A stretch of DNA of 64,000 bases from Halobacillus halophilus (GCF_020171985.1 NZ_JAIVAL010000001.1:558001-622000), one strand, 5' to 3'; shown: positions 37,031 to 47,213, counted from the stretch's first letter. Program-made: numbers and translations. Notes: generated from the letters alone by a model not told the origin.

Positions 37031-39184
37031 TTATTCTTCTGTTGCCTCTTCAGTGGTTTGCTCAGACGGTGATGCCCCGACACCTTCTTTTTCTCTTTTT
37101 TCCTTTAAATCGAAATAAGCCTTTCCTATACGTGCTCCAATCTTATTACTTACACTGGTGGTGGGGGTATCATTACCCAAATATGGAGTAACAACAGAGA
37201 AAGCAATTTCAGGATCGTTGTGTGGAGCATAGCCGATCAACGTTTTATTCAATAAGTTATCTTCACGCCGATAGGTTTCCCCACCATTTACAGGTATTGA
37301 TTTAGTTGCCTCAGCTGTTCCAGTTTTACCTGCCATATTATATTTAGCATATGTTGGATCGGAAAACACGCTGCTTGCTGTACCTTCACTCGTTTGGAAC
37401 ACCTGTCTGAACCCTTCTTGCACACGTCCAATATAGGTCGAATCCATTTCAAGCTGGTTAATGATTTCGGGTGTGTACTCTTTATAGATCGGTCCTAACC
37501 CTTCAGAAGAAGTTGAAGGATCGTGGATTTCCTTTACCAGCTTCATTTTAAGCCTGCTGCCTCCATTGGCTATGGTAGAGACGTACTGATTTAACTGCAT
37601 GGCCGTATAGGTGCTGTACTGACCAATCGCAAAGTCAAGGATATTACCATCAGCCGGATTATCCCCTTCAAAACCGGTTGCTTCGTATGGGAAATCAATA
37701 CCTGTTTCCACACCTAAACCAAATTGATTAAAGTTGTACAAAAAGGTTTGAAACGTATCATTTTGTAAACTAATAGGCCGCCCATACTGGTAATCAAATT
37801 CTTTACCTAAATACATGGCAAGAAAATACATATAAACGTTGGAGGATTGTTGAATAGCTTCTATATCATCCACAACACCTATATTTGAAGTATAAGAAGA
37901 CTTCTCCCTATCCGAGGAGATTTTTATGGCACGGTCATTTACCGTCTGTCCAGGATCAATAGCCCCTTCATGTAAACCTGTTAAAATCGTTGCTCCTTTT
38001 ACTGTAGAACCTGACATATAAGCATTATAAACTGCCTGGTAAGAGGTGTCCGAGAAACGCTCCTCCCCATCTTCCAAGTTCCGATTATACTTTTGACCAG
38101 AAATAGCTAGGATCTCGCCTGTTTTAGGATTAGATACCACCGCTACTGAATTCTCGAGATGCTTATTCTCATTAGGTGCCTGCTGGATTGCACTCTCTAG
38201 TTCTTCACGCAAGATCTGGTCAACTTTTTCCTGAAATTCTACGTCGAGAGTGAGAACTAAATCTTTTCCCCTCTCCCCTTCACGAACCACTTTTGAATCA
38301 ACTACATCGTTATTTTTATCAATCTCATACTGTACTTTCTCTTTAGTTCCCTTTAACACCTGTTCATATTGCTCTTCAAGACCGCTCGTACCTACCCGGT
38401 CATTTCTGCTGTAGTCCAGTGACATAAAGTATTCCAAATTATCACGTGGAATTCCTTGTTCTCTTGAAGTGATGTTCCCAACATAATTCTTGAACGTATT
38501 ACCATAAGGATATTCTCTTTCCCAATCAGATGTAACGTTTATCCCTGGAAGACTCCCTAAATGCTCCGCCACTGAGGAATATTCTTCATAGGAAATGTTT
38601 GAGTTCTTGATGATGTGCGGGGAAAGTGCGTATGCTTTGTCCAGTTCTTTTTTAATGGCGATAACTTCTTTGGTCTGATTATCGTAAGAAGTAACTTCCG
38701 GTTCCTTAATGCTGTCGAGTTGAAGCTGGTATACCTCGCCGTTATCCATATCCTTTGTGTCTTTATCTTTTATACGCTTAACGACTTCTTCTCTATTCTT
38801 TAAGAAGAAATATTCTTTTAAGTCACGGGTACTAAGCTTGTCTTCAAACTCCATATTGATATACTGTGACAACTTTTCTGCAAGCTCTAAACGATCAAGT
38901 TGTTTTACTCCCTTAGGGGGAGTATAAGTTATCGAATAAAGAGGCTCATTGTTTACAACTACCTTTCCGTAGCGGTCATACATTTCTCCTCTGGGCACAG
39001 GGATATTTGTAGTGGTGTTTTCTGTTCGATCAATTTCATCCTGGGCTTCTTCTCCATTAAGAATTTGAACGACCCCAAGCTGAAGGATGATTGCTCCAAA
39101 TAATAGAAATACAATAAAAAAAACTACGTTTAAACGAAAAGGAAGGTGGGTTCTTTTCTTTCCTCTTTTCATATCGCCGGCCAT
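37031..39184 (-). CDS. pbpA: Class B penicillin-binding protein (PbpA/PBP2 type)
   Basis: 717 residues: N-terminal transmembrane anchor at about 17-38, dimerisation domain, transpeptidase domain with SGSTVK (active Ser), SSNVY and AGKTGTAE, and a Glu-rich tail. Cross-links peptidoglycan during side-wall growth. GGGGGAGAACATAG precedes ATG 39184. The position between pst and the MFS gene matches B. subtilis pbpA (PBP2A). Confidence 0.93.
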   Translation of the reverse strand: MAGDMKRGKKRTHLPFRLNVVFFIVFLLFGAIILQLGVVQILNGEEAQDEIDRTENTTTNIPVPRGEMYDRYGKVVVNNEPLYSITYTPPKGVKQLDRLELAEKLSQYINMEFEDKLSTRDLKEYFFLKNREEVVKRIKDKDTKDMDNGEVYQLQLDSIKEPEVTSYDNQTKEVIAIKKELDKAYALSPHIIKNSNISYEEYSSVAEHLGSLPGINVTSDWEREYPYGNTFKNYVGNITSREQGIPRDNLEYFMSLDYSRNDRVGTSGLEEQYEQVLKGTKEKVQYEIDKNNDVVDSKVVREGERGKDLVLTLDVEFQEKVDQILREELESAIQQAPNENKHLENSVAVVSNPKTGEILAISGQKYNRNLEDGEERFSDTSYQAVYNAYMSGSTVKGATILTGLHEGAIDPGQTVNDRAIKISSDREKSSYTSNIGVVDDIEAIQQSSNVYMYFLAMYLGKEFDYQYGRPISLQNDTFQTFLYNFNQFGLGVETGIDFPYEATGFEGDNPADGNILDFAIGQYSTYTAMQLNQYVSTIANGGSRLKMKLVKEIHDPSTSSEGLGPIYKEYTPEIINQLEMDSTYIGRVQEGFRQVFQTSEGTASSVFSDPTYAKYNMAGKTGTAEATKSIPVNGGETYRREDNLLNKTLIGYAPHNDPEIAFSVVTPYLGNDTPTTSVSNKIGARIGKAYFDLKEKREKEGVGASPSEQTTEEATEE

Positions 39185-39254
39185 CTATGTTCTCCCCCAT
39201 TTTCCACAAAATTCTTCCTATATTATATCATCAGTACGATGAGGGAAGATAGTT

Positions 39255-40490
39255 TCAATTGTGAGAAGACGGAACTACTTTTGTGTCGATATCTTTTATA
39301 AAGAAATAAATTAAAAAGTGGCCTCCACCTACCAGTAATAATATATAGGGAATCCCCGTCTCAGGAGTAATGAATACAATTGCGAGCAGGAATACAATTA
39401 TGGAGAGAACGCGTCCTAAGTTTAGAAACAGCTCCCTAACTACAATGTATTCGATTCTCATCTCTCCGGCGTTCCATGACTTCCCAATAACATCATAAGT
39501 TAAGGATATATAGGGCACGTACAATAATGGAAAGAAGATGCCTGCAATTGCCCCATAGAGCAATAACAAAGTCATACTTTTGCTTACCAGCAAAATTAAC
39601 ACGCTAAGATAAAGAGAAAGACCAGCTATAAAGATAGCTTTTTTTCTTCGTCTCGGTTTTACAAGACGGGTAACTAGAAAATAAAACAGGAAAGAGAATC
39701 CAGAATAAACAAGATTAAAAAAACCTAAGGACAATTCGTTACGTGTCATTAAGAAAATCCATATGGACACCGCAAATAAAAAAGTCCCTTCTCGAAAACC
39801 CTGGGATACATGTGCGTTTAATATGCGTTTCCAATTGAGATTATTTTTCCTTTCGTTAATGATTCTCCGAAAAGAAAAATTCCCTTTTGCTTTTCTTCTG
39901 GATAATCCAAAGCTCACAAGAACCGCCACTATAAAGAGACCAAAGGACACCGCAAAAATAACCGTGTACCCTGTGAAGTTGTTTAAACGTGAAATAATAA
40001 AACCTGCCAGTAGCGGTCCTGTCATCCCGCCTAAAGATTGCAGAACACCTAAAAACCCATTAAAAAAGTCTCGCGTATCAGGTTCCGTTATCTCAAAAGT
40101 TAATACGTTGTAGGCCAGCCAGTAAAAGCCATATCCCACCCCAAGCAATGCACCGAGCATGATATTAAACTTGGCAGCGTTCTCTCCTACAATAAGTACG
40201 GTCAAGAAAAATAATGAAAGAACAATCACCCCTGTACGCAGAACGATGACTCTGTCAATATGTTTGGCACACTTACCAGCAAATATAAAAGTCAAGGGCT
40301 GTAATACATAAATACTTAAATTATATAGAGCTATGTCTGTATAACTGTTTGATTGTTTCCACAAATAAATATTCACAAATGTACTGGATAAAAAAATCCC
40401 GAGAGAGTATAAACCTCCAATTAAAAGCAACAACAGTAAATCTTTCGAAACGTTTTCGTGGCTCAACCACGCTCGCAGCCTGCTCACCAT
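39255..40490 (-). CDS. yqgE: MFS transporter (YqgE-like)
   Basis: 411 residues with about twelve transmembrane helices. CAKHIDRVIVLRTGVI is a loop 2-3 type motif. Substrate unknown. The start is ATG 40490 because AAAGGAG lies eight bases upstream; the open frame continues 46 codons upstream into the sodA terminator region without a site. Position between pbpA and sodA matches yqgE of B. subtilis. Confidence 0.8.
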   Translation of the reverse strand: MVSRLRAWLSHENVSKDLLLLLLIGGLYSLGIFLSSTFVNIYLWKQSNSYTDIALYNLSIYVLQPLTFIFAGKCAKHIDRVIVLRTGVIVLSLFFLTVLIVGENAAKFNIMLGALLGVGYGFYWLAYNVLTFEITEPDTRDFFNGFLGVLQSLGGMTGPLLAGFIISRLNNFTGYTVIFAVSFGLFIVAVLVSFGLSRRKAKGNFSFRRIINERKNNLNWKRILNAHVSQGFREGTFLFAVSIWIFLMTRNELSLGFFNLVYSGFSFLFYFLVTRLVKPRRRKKAIFIAGLSLYLSVLILLVSKSMTLLLLYGAIAGIFFPLLYVPYISLTYDVIGKSWNAGEMRIEYIVVRELFLNLGRVLSIIVFLLAIVFITPETGIPYILLLVGGGHFLIYFFIKDIDTKVVPSSHN

Positions 40491-40544
40491 ATCCATGTCT
40501 CCTTTGTGTTCTACATTAGTGTTGGCAGAACAAAAAGAGATATG

Positions 40545-40586
40545 CAAAAAGAAGAGACCTGGATAGAAATCCAGGTCTCTTCTTTG
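40545..40586 (-). terminator. sodA terminator
   Basis: 15-bp stem AGAAGAGACCTGGAT / ATCCAGGTCTCTTCT followed by TTTTTG on the minus strand. Confidence 0.9.
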
Positions 40587-40593
40587 GAATTTT

Positions 40594-41208
40594 TTATTTA
40601 GCTGCGTCGTAGCGTTTTGCCACTTCATCCCAATTTACTACGTTCCAGAATGCTGCAACGTAGTCTGGGCGACGGTTTTGGTAATTCAGATAGTAAGCGT
40701 GTTCCCAAACATCAAGTCCAAGGATCGGAGTCTTACCTTCCATAATCGGTGAATCCTGATTTAACGTATCGATTACTTCAAGGCTGCCGTTGTTTACGAC
40801 TAACCAGGCCCAGCCTGAACCGAAACGACCCTTAGCAGTTGTTTCGAATTTTTCTTTAAATTGATCTAAGCTTCCGAAAGTATCATTAATCGCAGTTGCT
40901 AAATCACCTGTTGGCTCGCCACCGCCATTCGGAGACATAATTGTCCAGAAAAGACTGTGGTTTGCATGTCCGCCTCCATTACGGCGTACAGGCGTACGAA
41001 TATCCTCTGGTACAGCTGCAAGATTGTTGGCTAACAATTCTTCCAGTGATTTGTCCTGAAGATCCGCATGACCTTCTAATGCATTGTTAAGCTTAGTCAC
41101 GTAAGTGTTATGGTGTTTCGTATGGTGGATGTTCATCGTTTCCTTATCGATGGTAGGTTCTAGTGCATCGTAAGCATAAGGTAGTTCTGGTAATTCAAAT
41201 TTGGCCAT
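40594..41208 (-). CDS. sodA: Superoxide dismutase, Mn/Fe type
   Basis: 204 residues. Converts superoxide to peroxide and oxygen. Metal ligands are the His in [10 protein letters not shown], the His in [12 protein letters not shown], and Asp and His in DVWEHAYYL. The sequence NGGGHANH...GSGWAWL resembles Mn-type enzymes. AAGGAGGAGTTATACT precedes ATG 41208. Confidence 0.95.
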   Translation of the reverse strand: MAKFELPELPYAYDALEPTIDKETMNIHHTKHHNTYVTKLNNALEGHADLQDKSLEELLANNLAAVPEDIRTPVRRNGGGHANHSLFWTIMSPNGGGEPTGDLATAINDTFGSLDQFKEKFETTAKGRFGSGWAWLVVNNGSLEVIDTLNQDSPIMEGKTPILGLDVWEHAYYLNYQNRRPDYVAAFWNVVNWDEVAKRYDAAK

Positions 41209-41379
41209 AGTATAACTCCTCCTTAAATTAATATGTAAAACCAAAAGTATGCTCTTTGCATAACTTCATGATTTTACATTATCAAACCGGAAATCTACTT
41301 GCAAATAATATGCAACTTTCCGTTTGGAATACTTTTGACTTCCGCTATTAAGATTTCCCGTATTGAATAAATTAAAACA

Positions 41380-41413
41380 TAAAAAAACCAAGCCAATGCA
41401 GGCTTGGTTTTTC
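41380..41413 (-). terminator. tRNA cluster terminator
   Basis: AAAACCAAGCC / GGCTTGGTTTT stem with a T7 run on the minus strand, after tRNA-Phe. Confidence 0.85.
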
Positions 41414-41426
41414 ACATCTGATAAAA

Positions 41427-41499
<73 letters not shown>

Positions 41500-41557
41500 C
41501 ATACTACAAGTAATTAATCTAATTATTTCGGAGGAACCTTTCGCATTATATGTATCA

Positions 41558-41650
41558 TGGCGGAGGAGGAGGGATTCGAACCCCCGCGAGCCGTAAAGCT
41601 CCTGGCGGTTTTCAAGACCGCTCCCTTCAGCCAAACTTGGGTACTCCTCC
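41558..41650 (-). tRNA. tRNA-Ser (UGA)
   Basis: Class II tRNA with long variable arm. Acceptor GGAGGAG/CTCCTCC, anticodon loop CTTGAAA (anticodon TGA), encoded CCA. Length 93 nt including CCA. Confidence 0.96.
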
Positions 41651-41662
41651 GTATGAAAATAA

Positions 41663-41739
41663 TGGTGGACCCTGCAGGACTCGAACCTGCGACCGATCGG
41701 TTATGAGCCGATAGCTCTAACCAGCTGAGCTAAGGGTCC
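41663..41739 (-). tRNA. tRNA-Ile2 (CAU, expected lysidine-modified)
   Basis: Acceptor GGACCCT/AGGGTCC, anticodon loop CTCATAA, encoded CCA, 77 nt. The anticodon reads CAT, but the body resembles Bacillus tRNA-Ile2 (GGACCTTTAGCTCAG type), not elongator or initiator Met, so C34 is expected to become lysidine and decode AUA. An elongator tRNA-Met is separately present at 41847. Confidence 0.85.
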
Positions 41740-41742
41740 ACT

Positions 41743-41819
41743 TGGGGCGGCTGATGGGAATCGAACCCACGAGTGCCGGAACCACAATCCGGTGCGTTAA
41801 CCACTTCGCCACAACCGCC
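41743..41819 (-). tRNA. tRNA-His (GUG)
   Basis: Anticodon loop TTGTGGT. G-1 opposite C73 is encoded, as expected for His. T arm GGGTTCGATTCCC; CCA encoded. Confidence 0.96.
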
Positions 41820-41846
41820 GTAATGAAAGTTTAATTATGTAATAAA

Positions 41847-41923
41847 TGGTGGCGGTGGAGGGAATCGAACCCACGACCTCACGGGTATGAACCGTACGCT
41901 CTAGCCAGCTGAGCTACACCGCC
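41847..41923 (-). tRNA. tRNA-Met (CAU), elongator
   Basis: Acceptor GGCGGTG/CACCGCC, D arm TAGCTCAGCTGGCTAGAGC, anticodon loop TTCATAC, encoded CCA. The paired first position and the D-arm pattern mark it as elongator. First tRNA of the five-gene cluster (Met-His-Ile2-Ser-Phe). Confidence 0.93.
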
Positions 41924-42067
41924 ATGAATGTAATAATAAGTAGCTTCGTGTTTGAAGCGACATTTATTAATTTATCATCATTTCAATGTTTTGTCAACAA
42001 CTTTTTTTGCTCTTTAATTAGCGACAGGAATAATATAGCACGGTCTCTTAAAGCTTTCAAGACTTTT

Positions 42068-42105
42068 TTATAAAAGGCAGCTGAAAACTTTGTTCAGCTG
42101 CCTTC
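42068..42105 (-). terminator. Na/Pi cotransporter gene terminator
   Basis: AAGGCAGCTGAA / TTCAGCTGCCTT stem then TTTTATAAAAAAG on the minus strand, after the stop at 42114. Confidence 0.85.
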
Positions 42106-42113
42106 AAAATGAT

Positions 42114-43751
42114 TTACAAACTTTCTTTTTCGCCAAGAACTTCTTCTGCGATGTTTACAGCGTGATCACCAATACGTTCTAAATTGCTGACCATATCCAC
42201 GAATACGATACCAGCTTGTCCCGTACACACACCTTCATTTAAGCGGATGATGTGCTTTTTACGGTAACTGCGTTCCATGCGATCAAGTTCATTTTCCTTC
42301 TGAACTACAGCTAAAGCCTCTTCTCTATTCATGGTTTCAAGTGCTCTGGTTGCTTGTTTTACAGTCATTAAAGTAAGATCAAACATTGTATTCAAGTCAT
42401 CAATAGCTTGAGGGGTCAAGTAAACTTTATTAGAGTTTTTATAATCGATAAGTTCGATAATGTTTTCAAAGTGATCTCCTATTCGTTCGAGGTCCCGAAC
42501 CGAATCCATTAATGCTGAATGTTTTTGACTTTCTTCGTCTGTTAAGGAAGCTTGAGATAAGTCAATTAAATAATCGGTTATCTTTCGATCCAGGTTATTG
42601 AGAGCGTCCTCAATCTGCATCGCAATTTCCGAGTGTTTTTGCTGTTTATTATTTAAATATAGACTGGTCTCTTCCAGTCCCTTATAGGCATACTGTCCCA
42701 TTCGGACTACCTCTTCTTTTGCCTGGTCAAGAGCAAGTGAAGGAGATTGTTCAATAAAAATCGGATCTAGGTGCTGCGGTTTAAATTCAATTAGGGAATC
42801 TTCTCCAGGAACTAATTTGATAACTATCCAGGCTAATACAGCTACGAAAGGAAACTGAACTATTGTATTCGCAATGTTAAAAGATCCATGCGCAAAAGCA
42901 ATGGTCATCTCAGGCCCTAAATCTAAATACCCTTGCAGCCAATTCACATAGGATGTGAAAGGTTTTAGCAGTAAGAGAAAGACTGTAGCTCCTAAGACGT
43001 TAAAGATTACGTGAACAAAAGCCGCACGTTTGGCACCGACACTAGCTCCAATAGCAGCAATTACAGCGGTAATCGTTGTACCAATATTATCTCCAAACAA
43101 TACTGGCAAAGCTGCTTGGATATCTACTAATCCTTCTCCAAAGAGACCCTGAAGAATCCCGATAGTAGCACTTGAACTTTGAACAATAACAGTAAATAAC
43201 GTTCCAATTACTACTCCTAATACAGGATTATCACTCATACTTAAAGTAAGCTCTTTAAAAGCTTCTAAAGATCGGAGTGGTTTCATACCTCCACTCATTG
43301 TTTCAAGCCCGAAAAATAAAGCTCCCAATCCAAAGACTGTCTGGCCAATGTTTGTCACTTTCTTATTTTTAAAGAAGAAAATTAATAAAGACCCAACGGC
43401 CAAGATTGGAAGACCATATTCTTTAACGTCAATTCCAATAATAAAGGCAGTCATGGTTGTCCCAATATTAGCCCCCATGATTACGCCAATAGCCTGCCTA
43501 AAGGTCATAAAACCTGCGTTAACCAGTCCTACCGTCAGCACTGTAGTTGTTGAACTACTTTGCACAAGCATAGTTACTACAGCACCAGCAATAACCCCCA
43601 TTAGCGGATTACTGGTAAAGCGATCCAGCATTTCACGCAAACGATCCCCTGCTACTTTCTGCAGTCCGTCCCCCATGTACTTTATACCAAACAGGAAGAT
43701 ACCAAGACCGCCAATAAATTCAAAAATCATCTTTTGAACGTCTATCTCCAT
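42114..43751 (-). CDS. Na/Pi cotransporter family protein with PhoU-like tail
   Basis: 545 residues. The membrane half (about 1-315) has two inverted Na/Pi-cotransporter repeats marked by QSSSTTTVL near 62 and QSSSATIG near 192. A cytoplasmic PhoU-like helical domain (about 340-545) includes SVRDLERIGDHFENI and MVSNLERIGDHAVNIAEE. Probably low-affinity sodium-coupled phosphate import or export. ATG 43751 is chosen by AAAGGGTG; an ATG seven codons upstream lacks a site. Tandem PhoP-like hexamers lie 108-135 bp upstream. Confidence 0.88.
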   Translation of the reverse strand: MEIDVQKMIFEFIGGLGIFLFGIKYMGDGLQKVAGDRLREMLDRFTSNPLMGVIAGAVVTMLVQSSSTTTVLTVGLVNAGFMTFRQAIGVIMGANIGTTMTAFIIGIDVKEYGLPILAVGSLLIFFFKNKKVTNIGQTVFGLGALFFGLETMSGGMKPLRSLEAFKELTLSMSDNPVLGVVIGTLFTVIVQSSSATIGILQGLFGEGLVDIQAALPVLFGDNIGTTITAVIAAIGASVGAKRAAFVHVIFNVLGATVFLLLLKPFTSYVNWLQGYLDLGPEMTIAFAHGSFNIANTIVQFPFVAVLAWIVIKLVPGEDSLIEFKPQHLDPIFIEQSPSLALDQAKEEVVRMGQYAYKGLEETSLYLNNKQQKHSEIAMQIEDALNNLDRKITDYLIDLSQASLTDEESQKHSALMDSVRDLERIGDHFENIIELIDYKNSNKVYLTPQAIDDLNTMFDLTLMTVKQATRALETMNREEALAVVQKENELDRMERSYRKKHIIRLNEGVCTGQAGIVFVDMVSNLERIGDHAVNIAEEVLGEKESL

Positions 43752-43858
43752 TAGTCCGCACCCTTTCTTCATCCAAGTTTCAACATTTTCTCTCTTTTAA
43801 AAACACCTTTTTCATTATTAACGAAAGATATTTTATTTGTAAAGGATATCTGTGAATC

Positions 43859-43886
43859 TTAACATTAAATTTACATTAGGTTTATG
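43859..43886 (+). promoter_or_regulatory. PhoP-like direct repeats upstream of the Na/Pi cotransporter gene
   Basis: TTAACA, TTTACA and TTTATG occur with exact 5-bp gaps (11-bp period) on the plus strand, the strand opposite to the transporter gene. Three repeats resemble the PhoP box; no fourth was found on either side. Confidence 0.5.
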
Positions 43887-44042
43887 AAGGTGCAATAATC
43901 GTTTGATATGTGGAGCTTATAGCTAAGTACCTATAGTAAATAACCCCTGCTTTTGAATGTATTATTTAAACTTCTATCTTGATGTCTTCCTTCCAAAGTT
44001 TATTCTAGTTAAACTCATTCATTGAGACTGGTTTATTTTTCA

Positions 44043-44103
44043 AATAAAAAACACTCTATCCCCCTTTGAGTTATATTACCCAATCAAAGGGGGATAGAGT
44101 GTT
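44043..44103 (-). terminator. NfeD-gene terminator (20-bp perfect stem)
   Basis: AACACTCTATCCCCCTTTGA and its exact complement are separated by 14 nt and followed by TTTTTATTT on the minus strand. It is unusually long and GC-rich for this genome. Confidence 0.85.
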
Positions 44104-44134
44104 CTACGAGCGGTTATTTTGTTTTTTTACCTAT

Positions 44135-44764
44135 TCAGATCTTTTTCACTAATATTCTAGTTCCATCTACAGAAACCACTTTTATTTCATCATCTTTTGA
44201 AATCCACTGTCCATTTGAAACAGCACTATAATCTTCTTCTTCGATCTTTATTGTTCCTACCGGCCTCATGTCAGTCAAAGCCTTGCCTTTTTTATTCACA
44301 AGAAATTGATAACTTTCTTTCATGGAATTGTATCCCATCTCTGATGATAGTTGGTCCCTCAGCGTAATTTTTGTCCACATCTTCCTATGTTTAAATACTT
44401 TCAGGAATAACAGGGAAGCGGCACCGCCTAAAATGACTCCAATAATACTATACAAGCCTGCCACCCAATTGGGAGCGCTAAATCCTACCGCTATAACCAT
44501 GACGGCCGCCCCGATCGTAGCAAGTGTGCCATCATTTATCAGCTTCCCATCAATAACCATAAGAATGATGCCGAGAAAGTAGACAAGCATCATAATGATA
44601 AACATGTCTGTTGCTAGGTAACTTGAGAAATAAACGGTTATGAACCCAAAACCAATAATTGCAAAGATCCCTTTCATGTTAACCAGCAGTTCACCGATTA
44701 AAAACATGGTGCCTAAAAAGGTAATAAACAAAGCAATCCAATCAAATGCGAGCACGATGAACAC
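44135..44764 (-). CDS. NfeD-like membrane protein
   Basis: 209 residues: about four transmembrane helices in the first 130 residues, then a soluble OB-fold-like NfeD domain (about 140-209) with GKALTDMRPVGTIKIEEEDYSAVSNGQWI. NfeD proteins usually partner with flotillins; no flotillin gene is adjacent. The start is uncertain: GGGAGG lies only 2 bp before GTG 44764, and a second in-frame GTG at 44755 has better spacing. Confidence 0.8.
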   Translation of the reverse strand: MFIVLAFDWIALFITFLGTMFLIGELLVNMKGIFAIIGFGFITVYFSSYLATDMFIIMMLVYFLGIILMVIDGKLINDGTLATIGAAVMVIAVGFSAPNWVAGLYSIIGVILGGAASLLFLKVFKHRKMWTKITLRDQLSSEMGYNSMKESYQFLVNKKGKALTDMRPVGTIKIEEEDYSAVSNGQWISKDDEIKVVSVDGTRILVKKI

Positions 44765-45034
44765 ATCCTCCCGTATATCTTCTGAATACTATATGTACGA
44801 TTAAGGCTCTACTTTCGTTTCATTAAATATTACTTGAGTTTACTATTTGCTTCCTCCATAATATAATTTGTTAAACTTGGATATGTAAAATAGAAACATT
44901 TACAATAGTTTTACATGTGGAGTGGCTTTATTTAAGTGACTTGACTTCTCATTTAAGTTAAAAGCCCTTATAATAAAGGTTGGAACGTTAAGAAGCACAC
45001 CTTTTTTGTAAGTATATAAAGGAGCGATTTGAAA

Positions 45035-46150
45035 ATGGCAATTACCCACAGAAAAGATACACGTCCTGTAAAAGTAGGTGACGTGACCATCGGCGGAGCT
45101 GATGAAGTCGTTATTCAATCAATGACTACTACCAAAACGCACGATGTGGAAGCTACAGTAGCTGAAATTAAACGTTTAGAAGAAGCGGGCTGCCAAGTCG
45201 TCCGTGTTGCATGCCCTGATGACCGTGCAGCAGACGCTATACCTGAAATTAAAAAACGTATTAACATACCGCTGGTTGTCGATATTCATTTTGATTATAG
45301 AAAAGCCCTGAAAGCAATTGAGGGCGGTGCAGATAAAATCCGTATCAATCCAGGAAACATTGGTAAAAGAGAAAAAGTTGAAGCAGTGGTAAATGCTGCT
45401 AAAGAGAAAGGAATCCCTATTCGGATTGGAGTTAATGCCGGTTCCTTAGAAAGGCACATCCTTGAGAAGTATGGATATCCAACTGCTGACGGTATGGTTG
45501 AAAGTGCCCTGCATCACATTAAAATTCTAGAGGATCTAGATTTTCATGACATCGTCGTTTCGCTGAAGGCTTCAGATGTACACTTAGCCATTGAGGCCTA
45601 TGAAAAAGCTGCACAAGCATTCTCATACCCGATTCACTTAGGTATAACTGAATCAGGTACATTATACGCAGGTACAATAAAGAGTGCAGCAGGTTTAGGC
45701 GCTATTTTGAGCAAAGGAATTGGAAGCACATTGCGTATTAGCCTTAGTGCTGACCCGGTCGAAGAGGTAAAAGCTGCTAAAGAGCTGCTTAAATCATTTG
45801 GGCTTGCTGCAAACGCGGCTACTTTGATTTCCTGTCCAACTTGTGGACGTATCGAAATCGATTTAATTTCTATTGCAAACGAAGTTGAAGAATATATACA
45901 AACCATTCAAGCCCCTATTAAAGTTGCAGTACTAGGCTGTGCCGTGAATGGCCCTGGTGAAGCACGGGAGGCAGATATAGGTATCGCAGGCGCGCGTGGA
46001 GAAGGTCTTCTATTCCGCCATGGAGAGATTATCAGGAAGGTTCCTGAAGATATTATGGTGGAAGAGCTTAAAAAAGAAGTCGATAAACTCGCCGAAGAGC
46101 ATTATGAGAAACAGCGTATCGAAAAAGAAAAATTGGAGCAAAAAGCATAA
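45035..46150 (+). CDS. ispG: (E)-4-hydroxy-3-methylbut-2-enyl-diphosphate synthase (flavodoxin)
   Basis: 371 residues. Penultimate MEP-pathway enzyme, a [4Fe-4S] protein making HMBPP for isoprenoids. An N-terminal TIM barrel is followed by the cluster domain with SCPTCGRIE and [16 protein letters not shown] (the three Cys ligands). ATG 45035 follows AAAGGAGCGATTTGAAA; a TTG two codons earlier is closer to the site. ispH, the next pathway enzyme, is encoded at 49.6 kb. Confidence 0.95.
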   Translation: MAITHRKDTRPVKVGDVTIGGADEVVIQSMTTTKTHDVEATVAEIKRLEEAGCQVVRVACPDDRAADAIPEIKKRINIPLVVDIHFDYRKALKAIEGGADKIRINPGNIGKREKVEAVVNAAKEKGIPIRIGVNAGSLERHILEKYGYPTADGMVESALHHIKILEDLDFHDIVVSLKASDVHLAIEAYEKAAQAFSYPIHLGITESGTLYAGTIKSAAGLGAILSKGIGSTLRISLSADPVEEVKAAKELLKSFGLAANAATLISCPTCGRIEIDLISIANEVEEYIQTIQAPIKVAVLGCAVNGPGEAREADIGIAGARGEGLLFRHGEIIRKVPEDIMVEELKKEVDKLAEEHYEKQRIEKEKLEQKA

Positions 46151-46183
46151 AAAAAGGTGGACCATAGCGGTCCACCTTTTTTA
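46151..46183. terminator. Bidirectional terminator between ispG and yqfX
   Basis: AAAGGTGGACC / GGTCCACCTTT stem flanked by A and T runs between convergent genes. Confidence 0.88.
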
Positions 46184-46191
46184 ATCTGAAA

Positions 46192-46635
46192 TTAGATCAG
46201 ATTATAAATCGGAGCAAAGAATATGGAAAAAGCAATGGATACAATACTGATAATAATCGCCATGTTCCCTAGCGTATCAGCTCCTCGCCGTTTTCCTATA
46301 ATCCCTAATATGATGCCAGCGGCACCTAATATGAGGGGAGCAAAGAAAAAAGAAAGAATGGCTGCACTCAGCCCCAGCCAGCCCATACCTACTTTTACAT
46401 CACTTTCCATGGTTGTCTCTTTTTCTTCAGTTTGAAAAGGTTCATCTATAGGCGATACTGCCGTTTCCTGGGCATATTCTTCTTCATAACTTTCCCCATA
46501 TACTGGTTGATAAGGACCGCGTCCATGATCATTAACTGGCTGCTGGTCATTCTCATGCACTTGCTCCAATTCATCACCATGCTCTGGAGCTTTCTCTGTT
46601 TCCTGATTCTCAACAGGACTTTTCGGATCATACAT
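46192..46635 (-). CDS. yqfX: YqfX-like DUF4190 membrane protein
   Basis: 147 residues: acidic, disordered N-terminal half (about 1-80), then two hydrophobic segments (about 84-105 and 120-143) around GIIGKRRGADTLGNMAI. Function unknown. ATG 46635 follows AGTGAGGGTATCCTT; the frame continues upstream without a site. Position next to ispG matches yqfX. Confidence 0.78.
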   Translation of the reverse strand: MYDPKSPVENQETEKAPEHGDELEQVHENDQQPVNDHGRGPYQPVYGESYEEEYAQETAVSPIDEPFQTEEKETTMESDVKVGMGWLGLSAAILSFFFAPLILGAAGIILGIIGKRRGADTLGNMAIIISIVSIAFSIFFAPIYNLI

Positions 46636-46799
46636 AAGGATACCCTCACTTTCTGTTTGGAGAATCACGATTAGTATGTTCCATAATCACTTTTGTTAAC
46701 GAGGGATTTTCTGGCATATCCATTATTTTAACTTAACACGTTCTTCTCTTTTAATTCATATGGTGTATTAAATCATTGGTGCGAAAGGGAGTATCAATA

Positions 46800-47084
46800 A
46801 TGAAACAAGTAGCTCAACAATTTGTTATGAAAAAATTAAAACAGCTGACGGTTCATGATTTAATGGCTTACAGTAAGCAATACAAAATTCCTATATCAAA
46901 GTCTGAAGCTGAATTAATTGTCAAAGCTCTTAGAAAAAATAAGGAAAACCCTTTTGATCCCGATGGACGCAAGAAAATGTTAAGTAAACTCGCTGCCATT
47001 ACTTCCAAAGATACAGCCCGCTCTGTTAATCGACTTCTAATGGAACTGGCCAAAGAACACGGTGTGGCACATTGGTTAACGTAA
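46800..47084 (+). CDS. yqfT: YqfT family (DUF2624) protein
   Basis: 94 residues, soluble, helical and basic. LTVHDLMAYSKQYKIPISKSEAELIVKALRKN is typical of DUF2624. AAAGGGAG lies upstream of ATG 46800. It neighbours nfo as in B. subtilis, but zur and its ABC genes, which lie nearby there, are absent. Function unknown. Confidence 0.8.
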   Translation: MKQVAQQFVMKKLKQLTVHDLMAYSKQYKIPISKSEAELIVKALRKNKENPFDPDGRKKMLSKLAAITSKDTARSVNRLLMELAKEHGVAHWLT

Positions 47085-47183
47085 TGGACCAAATAACGTA
47101 ATCTTTAAATTATTTTTTCGAACGTAATTGTCCCTTACATTAAAAGTAAATATTTGGTTCGTGTTAAAAATAATACCTAAAAT

Positions 47184-47213
47184 AAAAAAAGGTGCATCCG
47201 CACCTTTTTTTAT
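47184..47213 (-). terminator. nfo terminator
   Basis: AAAAGGTGC / GCACCTTTT stem with a T run on the minus strand, at the nfo stop. Confidence 0.8.
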
